Assembly (NCBI GenBank): GCA_002162685.1
Contig: MAAQ01000008.1
Coordinates: 83,057-147,056, forward strand
Direction: 5' to 3'
DNA from: Flavobacteriales bacterium 33_180_T64
GTDB taxonomy: Bacteria > Bacteroidota > Bacteroidia > Flavobacteriales > Flavobacteriaceae
DNA length: 64,000 bases
The translations under genes and the position numbers were made by a program. The stretch's first letter is position 1; every line of letters starts with the position of its first letter. Shown here one piece after another: positions 1 to 7,335 of the stretch. The notes under the pieces are model-generated. The model was not told the DNA's origin, made no database searches, and saw nothing but the letters and a program-made list of their open reading frames with translations.

Positions 1-188
1 TTAGACCAATGTGCATTTCCTGGAATGGCTATAGTGCTATTACCTTTAATAGGATCAATGATTTCATTCTCCCAATCACTAGTAAATGTGATATTGTAAC
101 TTGCTGTAGACTGAGCAAAAGCTAATGTTCCAAAAAGAACTAATGCTAAAAAGATTAATGATTTTAAAGTCAAAGTAATTTTTTTCAT
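1..188 (-). CDS. Spondin-domain secreted protein, N-terminal part only
   Basis: The reading frame starts at an ATG at 188 and runs off the left edge, leaving 62 visible residues. They begin with a typical signal peptide (two lysines, a long Leu/Ile/Phe-rich stretch, then AFAQ). The mature start has the pattern SYNITFTSDW followed by IPGNAHWS, which matches the beginning of Spondin_N domains (a Y-x-V-x-F strand, a conserved Trp, then P-x-A-H-W/F-S). Spondin_N proteins in marine Bacteroidetes are secreted and poorly characterised. The domain call rests on these short motifs; most of the protein lies outside the window. Confidence 0.6.
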   Translation of the reverse strand, partial: MKKITLTLKSLIFLALVLFGTLAFAQSTASYNITFTSDWENEIIDPIKGNSTIAIPGNAHWS

Positions 189-312
189 TTCGCAGAAGAT
201 TAGTTTTGAGTTTATTAAGTCGTAAGTAGATAGCAATTGCTTACATTATTTTTATAAAAAATAACGATAATGAATTACGATCTTCTCATAATCATTTGTT
301 ATTGTGACTTCT

Positions 313-654
313 GTGCTTGCTATTTTCTCAGAGTCAGATAATATATATGTGTTAATGCAAAGTATTGTAAATAGTAAAAAGTATGGATTGGCAACTGTAG
401 TAAGACTCATGACAAGTTGTTTAGTACATACTAGTTTGATGACTTTTGGTATGTCTGCAGTGATAAATTTTTAAATTAAGTTATTGGGAGCGTTATATCT
501 GTTGTACTTGGCTTATAAGGTCTTTATGTCTAAAGCAGAATTGAGTTTGAATGCTGATAATATTCCTAAGAAAAGCTTATCTCAGCTTTTCAAACAAGGG
601 CTTTTAAGTTCTATTCAAAATTTGCTTTCGCAGTATATTCTTTATTATCTTTGA
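313..654 (+). pseudogene. LysE/RhtB-family amino-acid exporter remnant
   Basis: Read in one frame this stretch gives LysE-family text: a start region with SDNIYVLMQSIVNSKKYGLA, then a helix, an in-frame TAA at 472-474, then KLLGALYLLYLAYKVF, which matches the LGAxYLLYLG segment of the family, and QGLLSSIQN, which resembles the GLLxNLxNPK segment. There is no start codon with the normal N-terminus and the C-terminal helices are missing; the frame ends at 652-654 inside the promoter of the next gene. It is therefore a decayed gene with one internal stop and both ends lost. Family assignment is by motif memory. Confidence 0.6.
621..653 (+). promoter_or_regulatory. Bacteroidetes-type promoter of the HMG-CoA lyase gene
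   Basis: TTTG at 621-624 and TATCTTTG at 646-653 are separated by 21 bases, which fits the -33/-7 promoter of this phylum (TTTG and TAnnTTTG). The -7 motif ends only six bases before the ATG at 660, so the transcript would start at or next to the start codon (leaderless). Confidence 0.6.
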
Positions 655-659
655 ACACA

Positions 660-1523
660 ATGAACAAAGCACTTAAAATAATAGAATGCCCTCGTGATGC
701 TATGCAAGGGATTAAAGACTTTATACCAACGGAAAAGAAAGTGCAATATATCCAGTCCTTACTTAGAGTAGGCTTTGATACTATTGATTTTGGAAGTTTT
801 GTGTCACCAAAAGCGATTCCGCAAATGGTAGATACAACTGAAGTTTTATCCCAACTTGATTTGAGTAAAACAACGAGTAAACTTCTAGCAATTATTGCCA
901 ATACGAGAGGAGCTATTGACGCTTGCAAGCACCCAGAAATAGATTATTTGGGGTATCCGTTTTCCATATCTGAAAATTTTCAAATGCGTAATACGCATAA
1001 AACAATTGCGCAATCTGTAGTGACGCTTTCTGAAATTTTAGAAATTGCGAATACGCATAATAAAGAAGTTGTAGTTTATATTTCTATGGGATTTGGAAAC
1101 CCTTATGGAGATCCATGGAATGTTGATATTGTTGGTGAATGGACAGAAAGACTCAGTAAAATGGGAGTAAAAATTCTTTCGTTAAGCGATACTATTGGAA
1201 GCTCAAGCCCAGAAAGTATTAATTACTTATTTTCTAACCTCATACCTAAATATACAGCGATAGAATTTGGCGCACATTTGCACACTACACCAACAACTTG
1301 GTTTGAAAAAGTAGATGCAGCATATAATGCAGGATGCATGCGTTTTGATGGAGCAATTCAAGGATTTGGTGGTTGCCCAATGGCAAAAGATGAGCTTACA
1401 GGTAACATGCCTACTGAAAAACTACTATCGTATTTTACATCTAATAAAAATAACAATCTCAAAGCGATGAGTTTTGAGAGTGCGTATAACGAAGCGACTA
1501 AGGTTTTTACACAATACCATTAA
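660..1523 (+). CDS. Hydroxymethylglutaryl-CoA lyase family protein
   Basis: A 287-residue TIM-barrel protein of the HMG-CoA lyase/DRE-TIM metallolyase family, which cleaves HMG-CoA to acetoacetate and acetyl-CoA in leucine breakdown. ECPRDAMQG (residues 9-17) replaces the usual EVGPRDGLQ but keeps the Arg-Asp pair (D13). The metal-binding HxH is present at H206 and H208, the catalytic loop cysteine in GGCP is C239, and the loop Asn is N249. I chose the ATG at 660 instead of a TTG at 651 because the promoter -7 box covers 646-653. The altered first motif is, to my knowledge, usual in flavobacterial versions. A related aldolase activity cannot be excluded. Confidence 0.85.
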   Translation: MNKALKIIECPRDAMQGIKDFIPTEKKVQYIQSLLRVGFDTIDFGSFVSPKAIPQMVDTTEVLSQLDLSKTTSKLLAIIANTRGAIDACKHPEIDYLGYPFSISENFQMRNTHKTIAQSVVTLSEILEIANTHNKEVVVYISMGFGNPYGDPWNVDIVGEWTERLSKMGVKILSLSDTIGSSSPESINYLFSNLIPKYTAIEFGAHLHTTPTTWFEKVDAAYNAGCMRFDGAIQGFGGCPMAKDELTGNMPTEKLLSYFTSNKNNNLKAMSFESAYNEATKVFTQYH

Positions 1524-1560
1524 AAGAAAACCCCTTGCCATTAGCAAGGGGTTTTCTTTT
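1522..1560. terminator. Bidirectional terminator
   Basis: A perfect 17-bp stem (1522-1538 with 1544-1560) with a 5-base loop, GC-rich core CCCCTTGC, and A-tract/T-tract flanks. It lies between the converging HMG-CoA lyase and HmuY genes and can serve both. Confidence 0.9.
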
Positions 1561-1590
1561 AATGGTTTAATCTAAAGGAGATTTTCCATA

Positions 1591-2229
1591 TTAAAATGTG
1601 GTTACATTTGTGTTTGGTTGGTAAACATAATTGAACGTGAAATATGGGGTTGCGTCTGTAAAGGCATCTGGATTTGCAGGTGCATTTTCGTAATAGCTTA
1701 AAATTTCAACTTTTGCATATAACCCATTACGTGTTTTAAATACCAATATTTTGCCTGGTATAGGTGTAATTAAATGTGTTGGAGGACCTGCATAAGTATA
1801 CCATCCATTACCACTTCCACTAGGAATTGCATATCCTACATCAGAATCTTGTGTAAATAATGATGTATCAACATCAGTAACAGATCCTATTGTGCCATTA
1901 GCAATATAAACTCCAGCATCACCTGTTCGGTTTGGCTCATCTATAGTTCCTAATGTTGTTCCTCCATTTATAATGATTGAAGTACCTCTAAAAGCAATAT
2001 CCCAATCTGTATCACTTGTTGTTGTTTGACCAGTTGTAAAATCAAATTTTGTAAACTCGCCAGAGATAGGTTGACCTTGGCCTCCAGATTGTGGTGCATG
2101 TAAGTTAGAGATCGTTTCTGTCTCTATTTCTAATAAAGATGCTGTGTTGTCATCATCATTACTACAAGAATAGAAGCTTATACATAATAGTGTTGCTACT
2201 AATAATTGAATTGTTTTCATTGTTTTCAT
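1591..2229 (-). CDS. HmuY-family haem-binding lipoprotein
   Basis: A 212-residue lipoprotein: the signal peptide ends in the lipobox region CISFYSC, followed by SNDDD, an acidic tether that in Bacteroidetes favours surface export. The body carries the HmuY-type beta pattern, including KFDFTTGQ, DTDWDIAFRGTSIIINGG and a Gly-rich GDAGVY region. HmuY proteins strip haem from host or environmental haemoproteins and pass it to the TonB receptor HmuR, encoded immediately upstream in the same direction with an 18-bp gap. Two ATGs are possible (2229 and 2220); both give a working signal peptide. Axial haem ligands cannot be assigned from sequence alone. Confidence 0.8.
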   Translation of the reverse strand: MKTMKTIQLLVATLLCISFYSCSNDDDNTASLLEIETETISNLHAPQSGGQGQPISGEFTKFDFTTGQTTTSDTDWDIAFRGTSIIINGGTTLGTIDEPNRTGDAGVYIANGTIGSVTDVDTSLFTQDSDVGYAIPSGSGNGWYTYAGPPTHLITPIPGKILVFKTRNGLYAKVEILSYYENAPANPDAFTDATPYFTFNYVYQPNTNVTTF

Positions 2230-2247
2230 TGTATTTGTGTTTAAGTA

Positions 2248-4332
2248 TTAAAATTGAATATTAAGTTTTCCGTATATAAGTCGTCCAGCAATATTGCTGA
2301 TATTTTGTGTGTCTTTAAAATTGAAGATGTTATCAACTCCAAAGCCTAATTGATAGTTTTTATAAAATGTTTTGTTGATGGCAAAATCTATAATTGCATA
2401 TCCATCTACGAAGTCATCATAAGTATCTAAATAACCATTTCCATTAGAGTCTAATAAGCCATATTCACTACGGTATGTTGCTCTTATGTTAGCATCTAGC
2501 TTGTATTTAGGAATATTATAAAACACTTTTAGATTGGCCATATGGCGTGAACGATTATACAAGCCAAAATAATCGTCTTTATCTAGTTGAAAAGAAGGCG
2601 AACTGGGTGTTTCTCTGGCAAATACTTCACCATTTTTAAATGCCTTTTCGGCAGTTTTATCTTTAGCGTATAGTAATTGATATCCAGCAGATATTTTTAA
2701 TTGATTATTAGGTTTCCAAGTAGAATTTAATTCTAATCCTTGTGTATAGACTTTATTGATGTTGTAATAGCTAAATACATTTTGACCATTTGTTTTATTG
2801 GCTATAATACGCGTATCAATTAAATCATCTATTGTATTTCTAAATGCATTAATACTGAGTTTAATTGTTGAAGTTACTTTATAATCAGTTCCAATATTTA
2901 CTGAAATAGAATTTTCAGGATTCAATTGGTTTTCAAATTCTGAAATTGGAACAATGATATTTGCAATTTGACCTTGTGCTTCCAAATCAGGTATTGCCGT
3001 TGAAACAGCATTATAACCTAAAACAGTATATCCTACAGTAGCATTGGTAAAGTCGAAATATAATTGTCTGAAATCGGGTGCTTTATACCCATAACCCACA
3101 GAGCCTTTAAGTGCTAATTTCTCAGTTAACTCATATCTTAAAGCAGCTTTTGGACTAAATTGTGATTTGTACTTACTATGATTATCAAATCGAGTACCTA
3201 ATAAAATATTTAATTTTTCAGTTGGATTGCCATCATATTGAAGATATATATATGGCGAATTAAAAACAGGCTCTTTACTAAAATCGGTTCGCTTTAGAGT
3301 TTCGTGAGTGACTCCAATTCCTGCTATAAAATTGTTATTGCTATTTAGATTATAAGTTGTTCTAAATTCAGGTTTAATCAATAATTGATTAAAGAGACTA
3401 TTGCTAAAACGTGATCCATTAATTTCATTGAGGTATTCTTTAGCTTTATAGCGTGATGCATAAAACTCTAAATAACTGTTCCATTTTTTATTATGTCTAT
3501 GTTTTAATTGTATGTGTGAGTTCCATTCGTTGATATCACTTTCTCCTTTAAGAGTTTCTGTAGCTACTACATCTTGATTTTGAGTGTAATATCTTCCAGA
3601 GATAAATAGGTTAGTATCATCTGAAAAATTATAAGTAAACGTTGTATTAAAGGTGTAATTACTAAAAGGATCTACTGTATTTAGATTGTCGTTTTCGTTT
3701 AGATCATAACCATTGCTACTATATCTATTAATAAAAGTATTAATGCCAAATTTGTTTTTTTTATAATTGACTGCTGCACTTAAATCATTAGTATTAAAGC
3801 TTCCAAGTCTATTATTAATACGACCATTAAATCCTATTTGAGGTTTTTCAATTATAATATTGATAACACCACCAAGAGCTTCACTTCCATATAAGCTTGA
3901 AGAAGCTCCTTTTACAATTTCTATTTGTTTGATGTTACTAACTGTAATTCGACTTAGATCTAATGTTCCAGCTGAACGACCAATTAAAGGAACTCCATTA
4001 ACAAGAATTAATGTATGTTGAGAGTCTAAACCTTGTAATTGAATCCCTTCGCCACCACCAAAATCTGGTATAGTAATTAAACCTGTTTGCTCGTTTAATA
4101 TGTCACTTAACCGAATTGAATTAGAGCGTTTTAAGTCTTTTTTACTTACAATTTGTACAGGCAAGGGGAGTGATGATAATTGGCGTATTGTGCGTGTTGC
4201 TGTAATGATAACTTCATTTAAGTTTTCTGTTTTTGTAGAATCTTTCTTAATGGCTTTTGTTTCCTGAGAAAAAGTATATGTCAGAAAAAAAAATGCAAAA
4301 TAAATGCTTAAATATTTTTTATTTAGACTCAT
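2248..4332 (-). CDS. TonB-dependent outer-membrane receptor, HmuR-like
   Basis: A 694-residue TonB-dependent receptor. The signal peptide (ending TYTFSQ) is followed at about residues 39-47 by the TonB-box-like stretch LNEVIITATR, then a plug domain to about residue 160 with the signatures IQLQGLDSQHTLILVNGVP and GASSSLYGSEALGGVINI. The remainder is a 22-strand beta-barrel ending in an aromatic (QF) C-terminus. It lacks the carboxypeptidase-like N-terminal extension of SusC proteins, which fits the HmuR/colicin-receptor class. With HmuY downstream and the flavin/PepSY genes divergent, haem is the likely ligand; another iron complex is possible. Confidence 0.85.
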   Translation of the reverse strand: MSLNKKYLSIYFAFFFLTYTFSQETKAIKKDSTKTENLNEVIITATRTIRQLSSLPLPVQIVSKKDLKRSNSIRLSDILNEQTGLITIPDFGGGEGIQLQGLDSQHTLILVNGVPLIGRSAGTLDLSRITVSNIKQIEIVKGASSSLYGSEALGGVINIIIEKPQIGFNGRINNRLGSFNTNDLSAAVNYKKNKFGINTFINRYSSNGYDLNENDNLNTVDPFSNYTFNTTFTYNFSDDTNLFISGRYYTQNQDVVATETLKGESDINEWNSHIQLKHRHNKKWNSYLEFYASRYKAKEYLNEINGSRFSNSLFNQLLIKPEFRTTYNLNSNNNFIAGIGVTHETLKRTDFSKEPVFNSPYIYLQYDGNPTEKLNILLGTRFDNHSKYKSQFSPKAALRYELTEKLALKGSVGYGYKAPDFRQLYFDFTNATVGYTVLGYNAVSTAIPDLEAQGQIANIIVPISEFENQLNPENSISVNIGTDYKVTSTIKLSINAFRNTIDDLIDTRIIANKTNGQNVFSYYNINKVYTQGLELNSTWKPNNQLKISAGYQLLYAKDKTAEKAFKNGEVFARETPSSPSFQLDKDDYFGLYNRSRHMANLKVFYNIPKYKLDANIRATYRSEYGLLDSNGNGYLDTYDDFVDGYAIIDFAINKTFYKNYQLGFGVDNIFNFKDTQNISNIAGRLIYGKLNIQF

Positions 4333-4349
4333 TCTTAATTAATTTGCTG

Positions 4350-4357
4350 CAAATATA
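4350..4357 (-). promoter_or_regulatory. -7 element for the receptor-HmuY operon
   Basis: On the minus strand this reads TATATTTG, an exact TAnnTTTG match, 18 bases before the receptor ATG. A clear -33 TTTG is not visible at the expected distance; that position lies inside the palindromic operator at 4362-4384, so repressor binding would block the promoter. Confidence 0.6.
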
Positions 4358-4361
4358 TAAG

Positions 4362-4384
4362 TTATTTTAATTCAATCTAAATAA
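4362..4384. promoter_or_regulatory. Palindromic operator, probable Fur-type iron box (site 1)
   Basis: A 23-bp site of the form TTATTTTAATT-C-AATCTAAATAA. The half-sites match in 9 of 11 positions. The right half is identical to that of the site at 9907-9929. It sits between the divergent haem receptor and DUF6607 genes, over the -33 region of the minus-strand promoter. Regulation by a Fur-like iron repressor is inferred from the genes it controls; the regulator itself is not in this region. Confidence 0.55.
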
Positions 4385-4424
4385 GAATAAACTTTTTTAA
4401 AAAAAATAATTTCAATTAATTATC

Positions 4425-5330
4425 ATGAAAAAAAATCTAGTATTTCCATTAATTTTTTTAGCATTTTCATTTGTAATAAATGCTCAAAGCAAAAAAAAAC
4501 AAGATCAAAATGCCATAAAAGAAATGTGTGGTTGTTTTGAAGTTACCTTCAATTTTGCAGAGACTTTTTCTTATAACCAAGACTCGCTTTATAAACCCTC
4601 AAAAACAAAAACAGACAAAGGGTTAGAGTGGGCGCAATTAGTAGTAGATGAAAAGAATAAAATTTCTATTCAACATTTATTACAAGTAGGGAATCCATCA
4701 GATCCATACATTGTTAAGCATTGGCGTCAAGATTGGTTGTATGAGAATGTCGATTTTTACATGTTTAATGGAGATAATTCTTGGGGTTTTGAAAATAAAC
4801 CACAAAAAGATATTGATGGCCAATGGACTCAAAAAGTATATCAAGTAGATGATAGTCCGCGTTATGAAGGTTCGGCAACTTGGGTTCATGTAGATGGAAA
4901 AAGCTTTTGGGAAAATACAACAACAGCACCATTACCAAGACGAGAATACACCAAGCGAAGTGATTATAATGTTACTCTAAGAGGAAACCGACATGAGATT
5001 GTAAATGGCGGTTGGGTTCATGATCAGGATAATGCTAAGATTGTAAGAGAGCAAGGTGTTGAAGATGTGATTATAGCTAAGGAAAAAGGTTATAATACGT
5101 ATAAAAAAGTAGCCAATAGTCGTTGCCAAGGAGCAATTGATTGGTGGAGTAAACATCACGAAAAATGGGCTGTTGTTAGAGCAAAATGGGATGAGGTTTA
5201 TTTGAGAAATCAAGACTTATTATTAGAGACTAAAGTTGATAACAAATTACTTTATAAGTATTTGTTTGCAGAAGAAATGACAGATGAGACAGCAATTAAT
5301 ACAGTTATAGAGTCTTTTGTAAAAAAGTAA
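4425..5330 (+). CDS. Secreted DUF6607-family protein
   Basis: A 301-residue exported protein (signal peptide ending INAQ) with a conserved Cys pair near the mature N-terminus (MCGCFEVTFNF) and a Trp-rich central region (HWRQDWLYE, WGFEN, GGWVHD). I recognise it as the DUF6607 type found in flavobacteria and related groups; its function is unknown. It opens a plus-strand operon with the ankyrin, DUF2271 and PepSY genes (gaps of 3, 4 and 0 bases) and diverges from the haem receptor across the palindromic operator. The context suggests a periplasmic or surface role in haem or iron use. The family name is from memory. Confidence 0.65.
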   Translation: MKKNLVFPLIFLAFSFVINAQSKKKQDQNAIKEMCGCFEVTFNFAETFSYNQDSLYKPSKTKTDKGLEWAQLVVDEKNKISIQHLLQVGNPSDPYIVKHWRQDWLYENVDFYMFNGDNSWGFENKPQKDIDGQWTQKVYQVDDSPRYEGSATWVHVDGKSFWENTTTAPLPRREYTKRSDYNVTLRGNRHEIVNGGWVHDQDNAKIVREQGVEDVIIAKEKGYNTYKKVANSRCQGAIDWWSKHHEKWAVVRAKWDEVYLRNQDLLLETKVDNKLLYKYLFAEEMTDETAINTVIESFVKK

Positions 5331-5333
5331 ACT

Positions 5334-6836
5334 ATGAGAGTAATTAAATATGTAATCGCTTTTTTTGTTTGTCTTATTTCGACATCCTTTTTTGCGCAAG
5401 AGTCTAATGTTTTTTTAGATAGAGCATTTTGGAAAGAGAACCCTTCAATAGAGACCATTCAAAAGCATATAAATTTAGGAAATGATCCTTCAGAGTTAAA
5501 TCAACATGCTTTTGATGCGGTGTCATACGCTTTGTTAGAAAAAGTAGATAATGAAACGATACAGTTTTTGTTATTAAAACCAGGAAATGGAGTCAATAAA
5601 ATTACTCACGATGGTAGAACTTATATTTTTTGGGCAGCTTATAAAGATAATCTTGAAATGATGGAATATCTAGTAAATAAAGGCGCAAAAACAGATATTA
5701 TTGATAGTCATGGATATTCATTATTAAACTTCGCTGCAGTTACTGGGCAGTTAAATGCAAAACTGTATGATTTCTGTATTGAAAATGGTTCTAAGCTTTC
5801 CGAAGAAACAAATCACAATGGTGCAAATTCACTTTTATTACTAGCACCATTTATAAAAGAGATTAAAACTATAGACTATTTTATATCGAAAGGAATGGAT
5901 ATGAGAAGTACAGATAATAATGGGAATGGTATTTTTAACTATGCTACTAAAGGCGGTAATATAGATTTATTAAAAACATTAATTGCTAAAGATGTACCTC
6001 ATAAAAGCTTAAATAAAAATGGAGGTAATACGATGTTATTTGCTAGTCAAGGTACACGACGTTATCAAAATACATTGGCCATGTACCAGTTTTTGGAAAG
6101 TTTAGGCGTTAAAGCCAATGTGACAACAAATAATAATGGTAGAAACCCATTGCATGCTATTGCTTTTGAAAATGAAAATTTAGAAGTTTTTAATTTTTTT
6201 ATTGAAAGGGGTGTTGATGTAAATCAACAGGATGAGAATGGAAATTCTCCCTTTATGAATGCAGCGAATAGTAATAATTTAAGCGTTGTAAATTACCTTT
6301 CTACCTATGTAAAAAATATCAATTCAAAGACTAAAAATGGGCATTCTGCATTAACAATGGCTGTGAATAGAAACTCAGTAGATGTTGTTAAATTTCTTTT
6401 AGAAAAAGGCGCAGATATTAAGGAGAAAGATGCCGAAGGGAATACATTAGCCTATTATTTACTCAATACATTTAAAACAAATGCACCAGAAGTCTTTGAA
6501 GCGAAATTAAAATTATTAAAAACAAATGGGTTAGTTCTAAATACAATTCAAAGTGATGGTAATACATTGATACATCTTGCCGTTCAAAAAAATAAGTTAG
6601 CCTTACTTAAAACTTTAAAGCCGTTTCATATAGATGTGAATGCAAAAAACAATGACGGTTTATCTGCATTGCAAATTGCTGCAATGAAATCTAAAACGAA
6701 AGCGATTTTAGAATATTTGATTTTAATTGGAGCCGATAAAATGGTGAAAACTGAGTTTGATGAGTCGGTATACGATTTGGCTAAAGAAAATGAATTACTG
6801 AAACTAAACAATATTGATATTAACTTTTTAAAATAA
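5334..6836 (+). CDS. Exported ankyrin-repeat protein
   Basis: A 500-residue protein with a signal peptide (ending TSFFAQ), so it is expected in the periplasm, unusual for ankyrin proteins. From about residue 90 to 480 there are roughly ten ankyrin-type repeats; recognisable ones contain DGRTYIFWAAYKDNLEMMEY, DENGNSPFMNAANSNNLSVV, NGHSALTMAVNRNSVDVVKF and NDGLSALQIAAMKSKTKAIL. Such repeats bind proteins. It starts three bases after the DUF6607 stop and is followed after four bases by the DUF2271 gene, so it is co-transcribed with the iron-related redox genes. Its partner is unknown; a scaffold for the DUF6607 or flavoprotein partner is possible. Confidence 0.85.
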   Translation: MRVIKYVIAFFVCLISTSFFAQESNVFLDRAFWKENPSIETIQKHINLGNDPSELNQHAFDAVSYALLEKVDNETIQFLLLKPGNGVNKITHDGRTYIFWAAYKDNLEMMEYLVNKGAKTDIIDSHGYSLLNFAAVTGQLNAKLYDFCIENGSKLSEETNHNGANSLLLLAPFIKEIKTIDYFISKGMDMRSTDNNGNGIFNYATKGGNIDLLKTLIAKDVPHKSLNKNGGNTMLFASQGTRRYQNTLAMYQFLESLGVKANVTTNNNGRNPLHAIAFENENLEVFNFFIERGVDVNQQDENGNSPFMNAANSNNLSVVNYLSTYVKNINSKTKNGHSALTMAVNRNSVDVVKFLLEKGADIKEKDAEGNTLAYYLLNTFKTNAPEVFEAKLKLLKTNGLVLNTIQSDGNTLIHLAVQKNKLALLKTLKPFHIDVNAKNNDGLSALQIAAMKSKTKAILEYLILIGADKMVKTEFDESVYDLAKENELLKLNNIDINFLK

Positions 6837-6840
6837 GATA

Positions 6841-7335
6841 ATGAAACTTATAAGGATTTTTAAAATTGCTCCACTTTTTATTCTAGTGTCATGTGTTTTT
6901 TTAGGGTTTAAATTACAACCTGAAATATCAAAGTATAAATGTATGATACAAATGAAAAACTATACAGGTGAAGGTGCCTATATTGTAATTTCACTTCTTA
7001 ATCCAGAAGGGTTTTATGAAAAAACATTATATGTACAAGGTGATGATGAAGAATGGTATTTTGATATTTATGAATGGTGGCAATTTCAAGGAAAAGTTCG
7101 TCATGATATTGATGCTATAACTGGAGCAACAATTAGTGGAGGAGCACGTGCAATTAGTATTATTGAAATTGAGAATATTAAACTAGATAAAGGCTATAAA
7201 ATTAGATTTGAGTCTGCTGTAGAAGATCAAGACTATTTTAAAGATGATGTAGAGTTTGAGTTGACTTCTGAAACTATAAAAAGTAAAATTGAAGGCAATG
7301 GATTTATACGTTACATACGTATGATACCACAGTAA
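6841..7335 (+). CDS. DUF2271 protein with flavinylation motif
   Basis: A 164-residue protein with an N-terminal hydrophobic export segment (residues 11-24, including a Cys at 18 that could also be a lipobox). The beta-rich body has the DUF2271 pattern (GAYIVISLLNPEGFYEKTLYV, EWWQFQGKVRHDIDAITGAT). Residues 91-99, DAITGATIS, match the motif D-x-x-(S/T)-G-A-(T/S) in which ApbE attaches FMN to a Thr or Ser (here T97). DUF2271 genes are commonly next to PepSY membrane reductases, as here: its stop is directly followed by the ATG of the fusion reductase. I infer a periplasmic flavin-carrying electron acceptor; no apbE gene lies in the window. Confidence 0.7.
   Translation: MKLIRIFKIAPLFILVSCVFLGFKLQPEISKYKCMIQMKNYTGEGAYIVISLLNPEGFYEKTLYVQGDDEEWYFDIYEWWQFQGKVRHDIDAITGATISGGARAISIIEIENIKLDKGYKIRFESAVEDQDYFKDDVEFELTSETIKSKIEGNGFIRYIRMIPQ

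Noticed and set aside
651..660. TTG at 651 as start of the HMG-CoA lyase gene
   Set aside because: The promoter -7 box spans 646-653, so the TTG would lie before the transcript start; the ATG at 660 fits.
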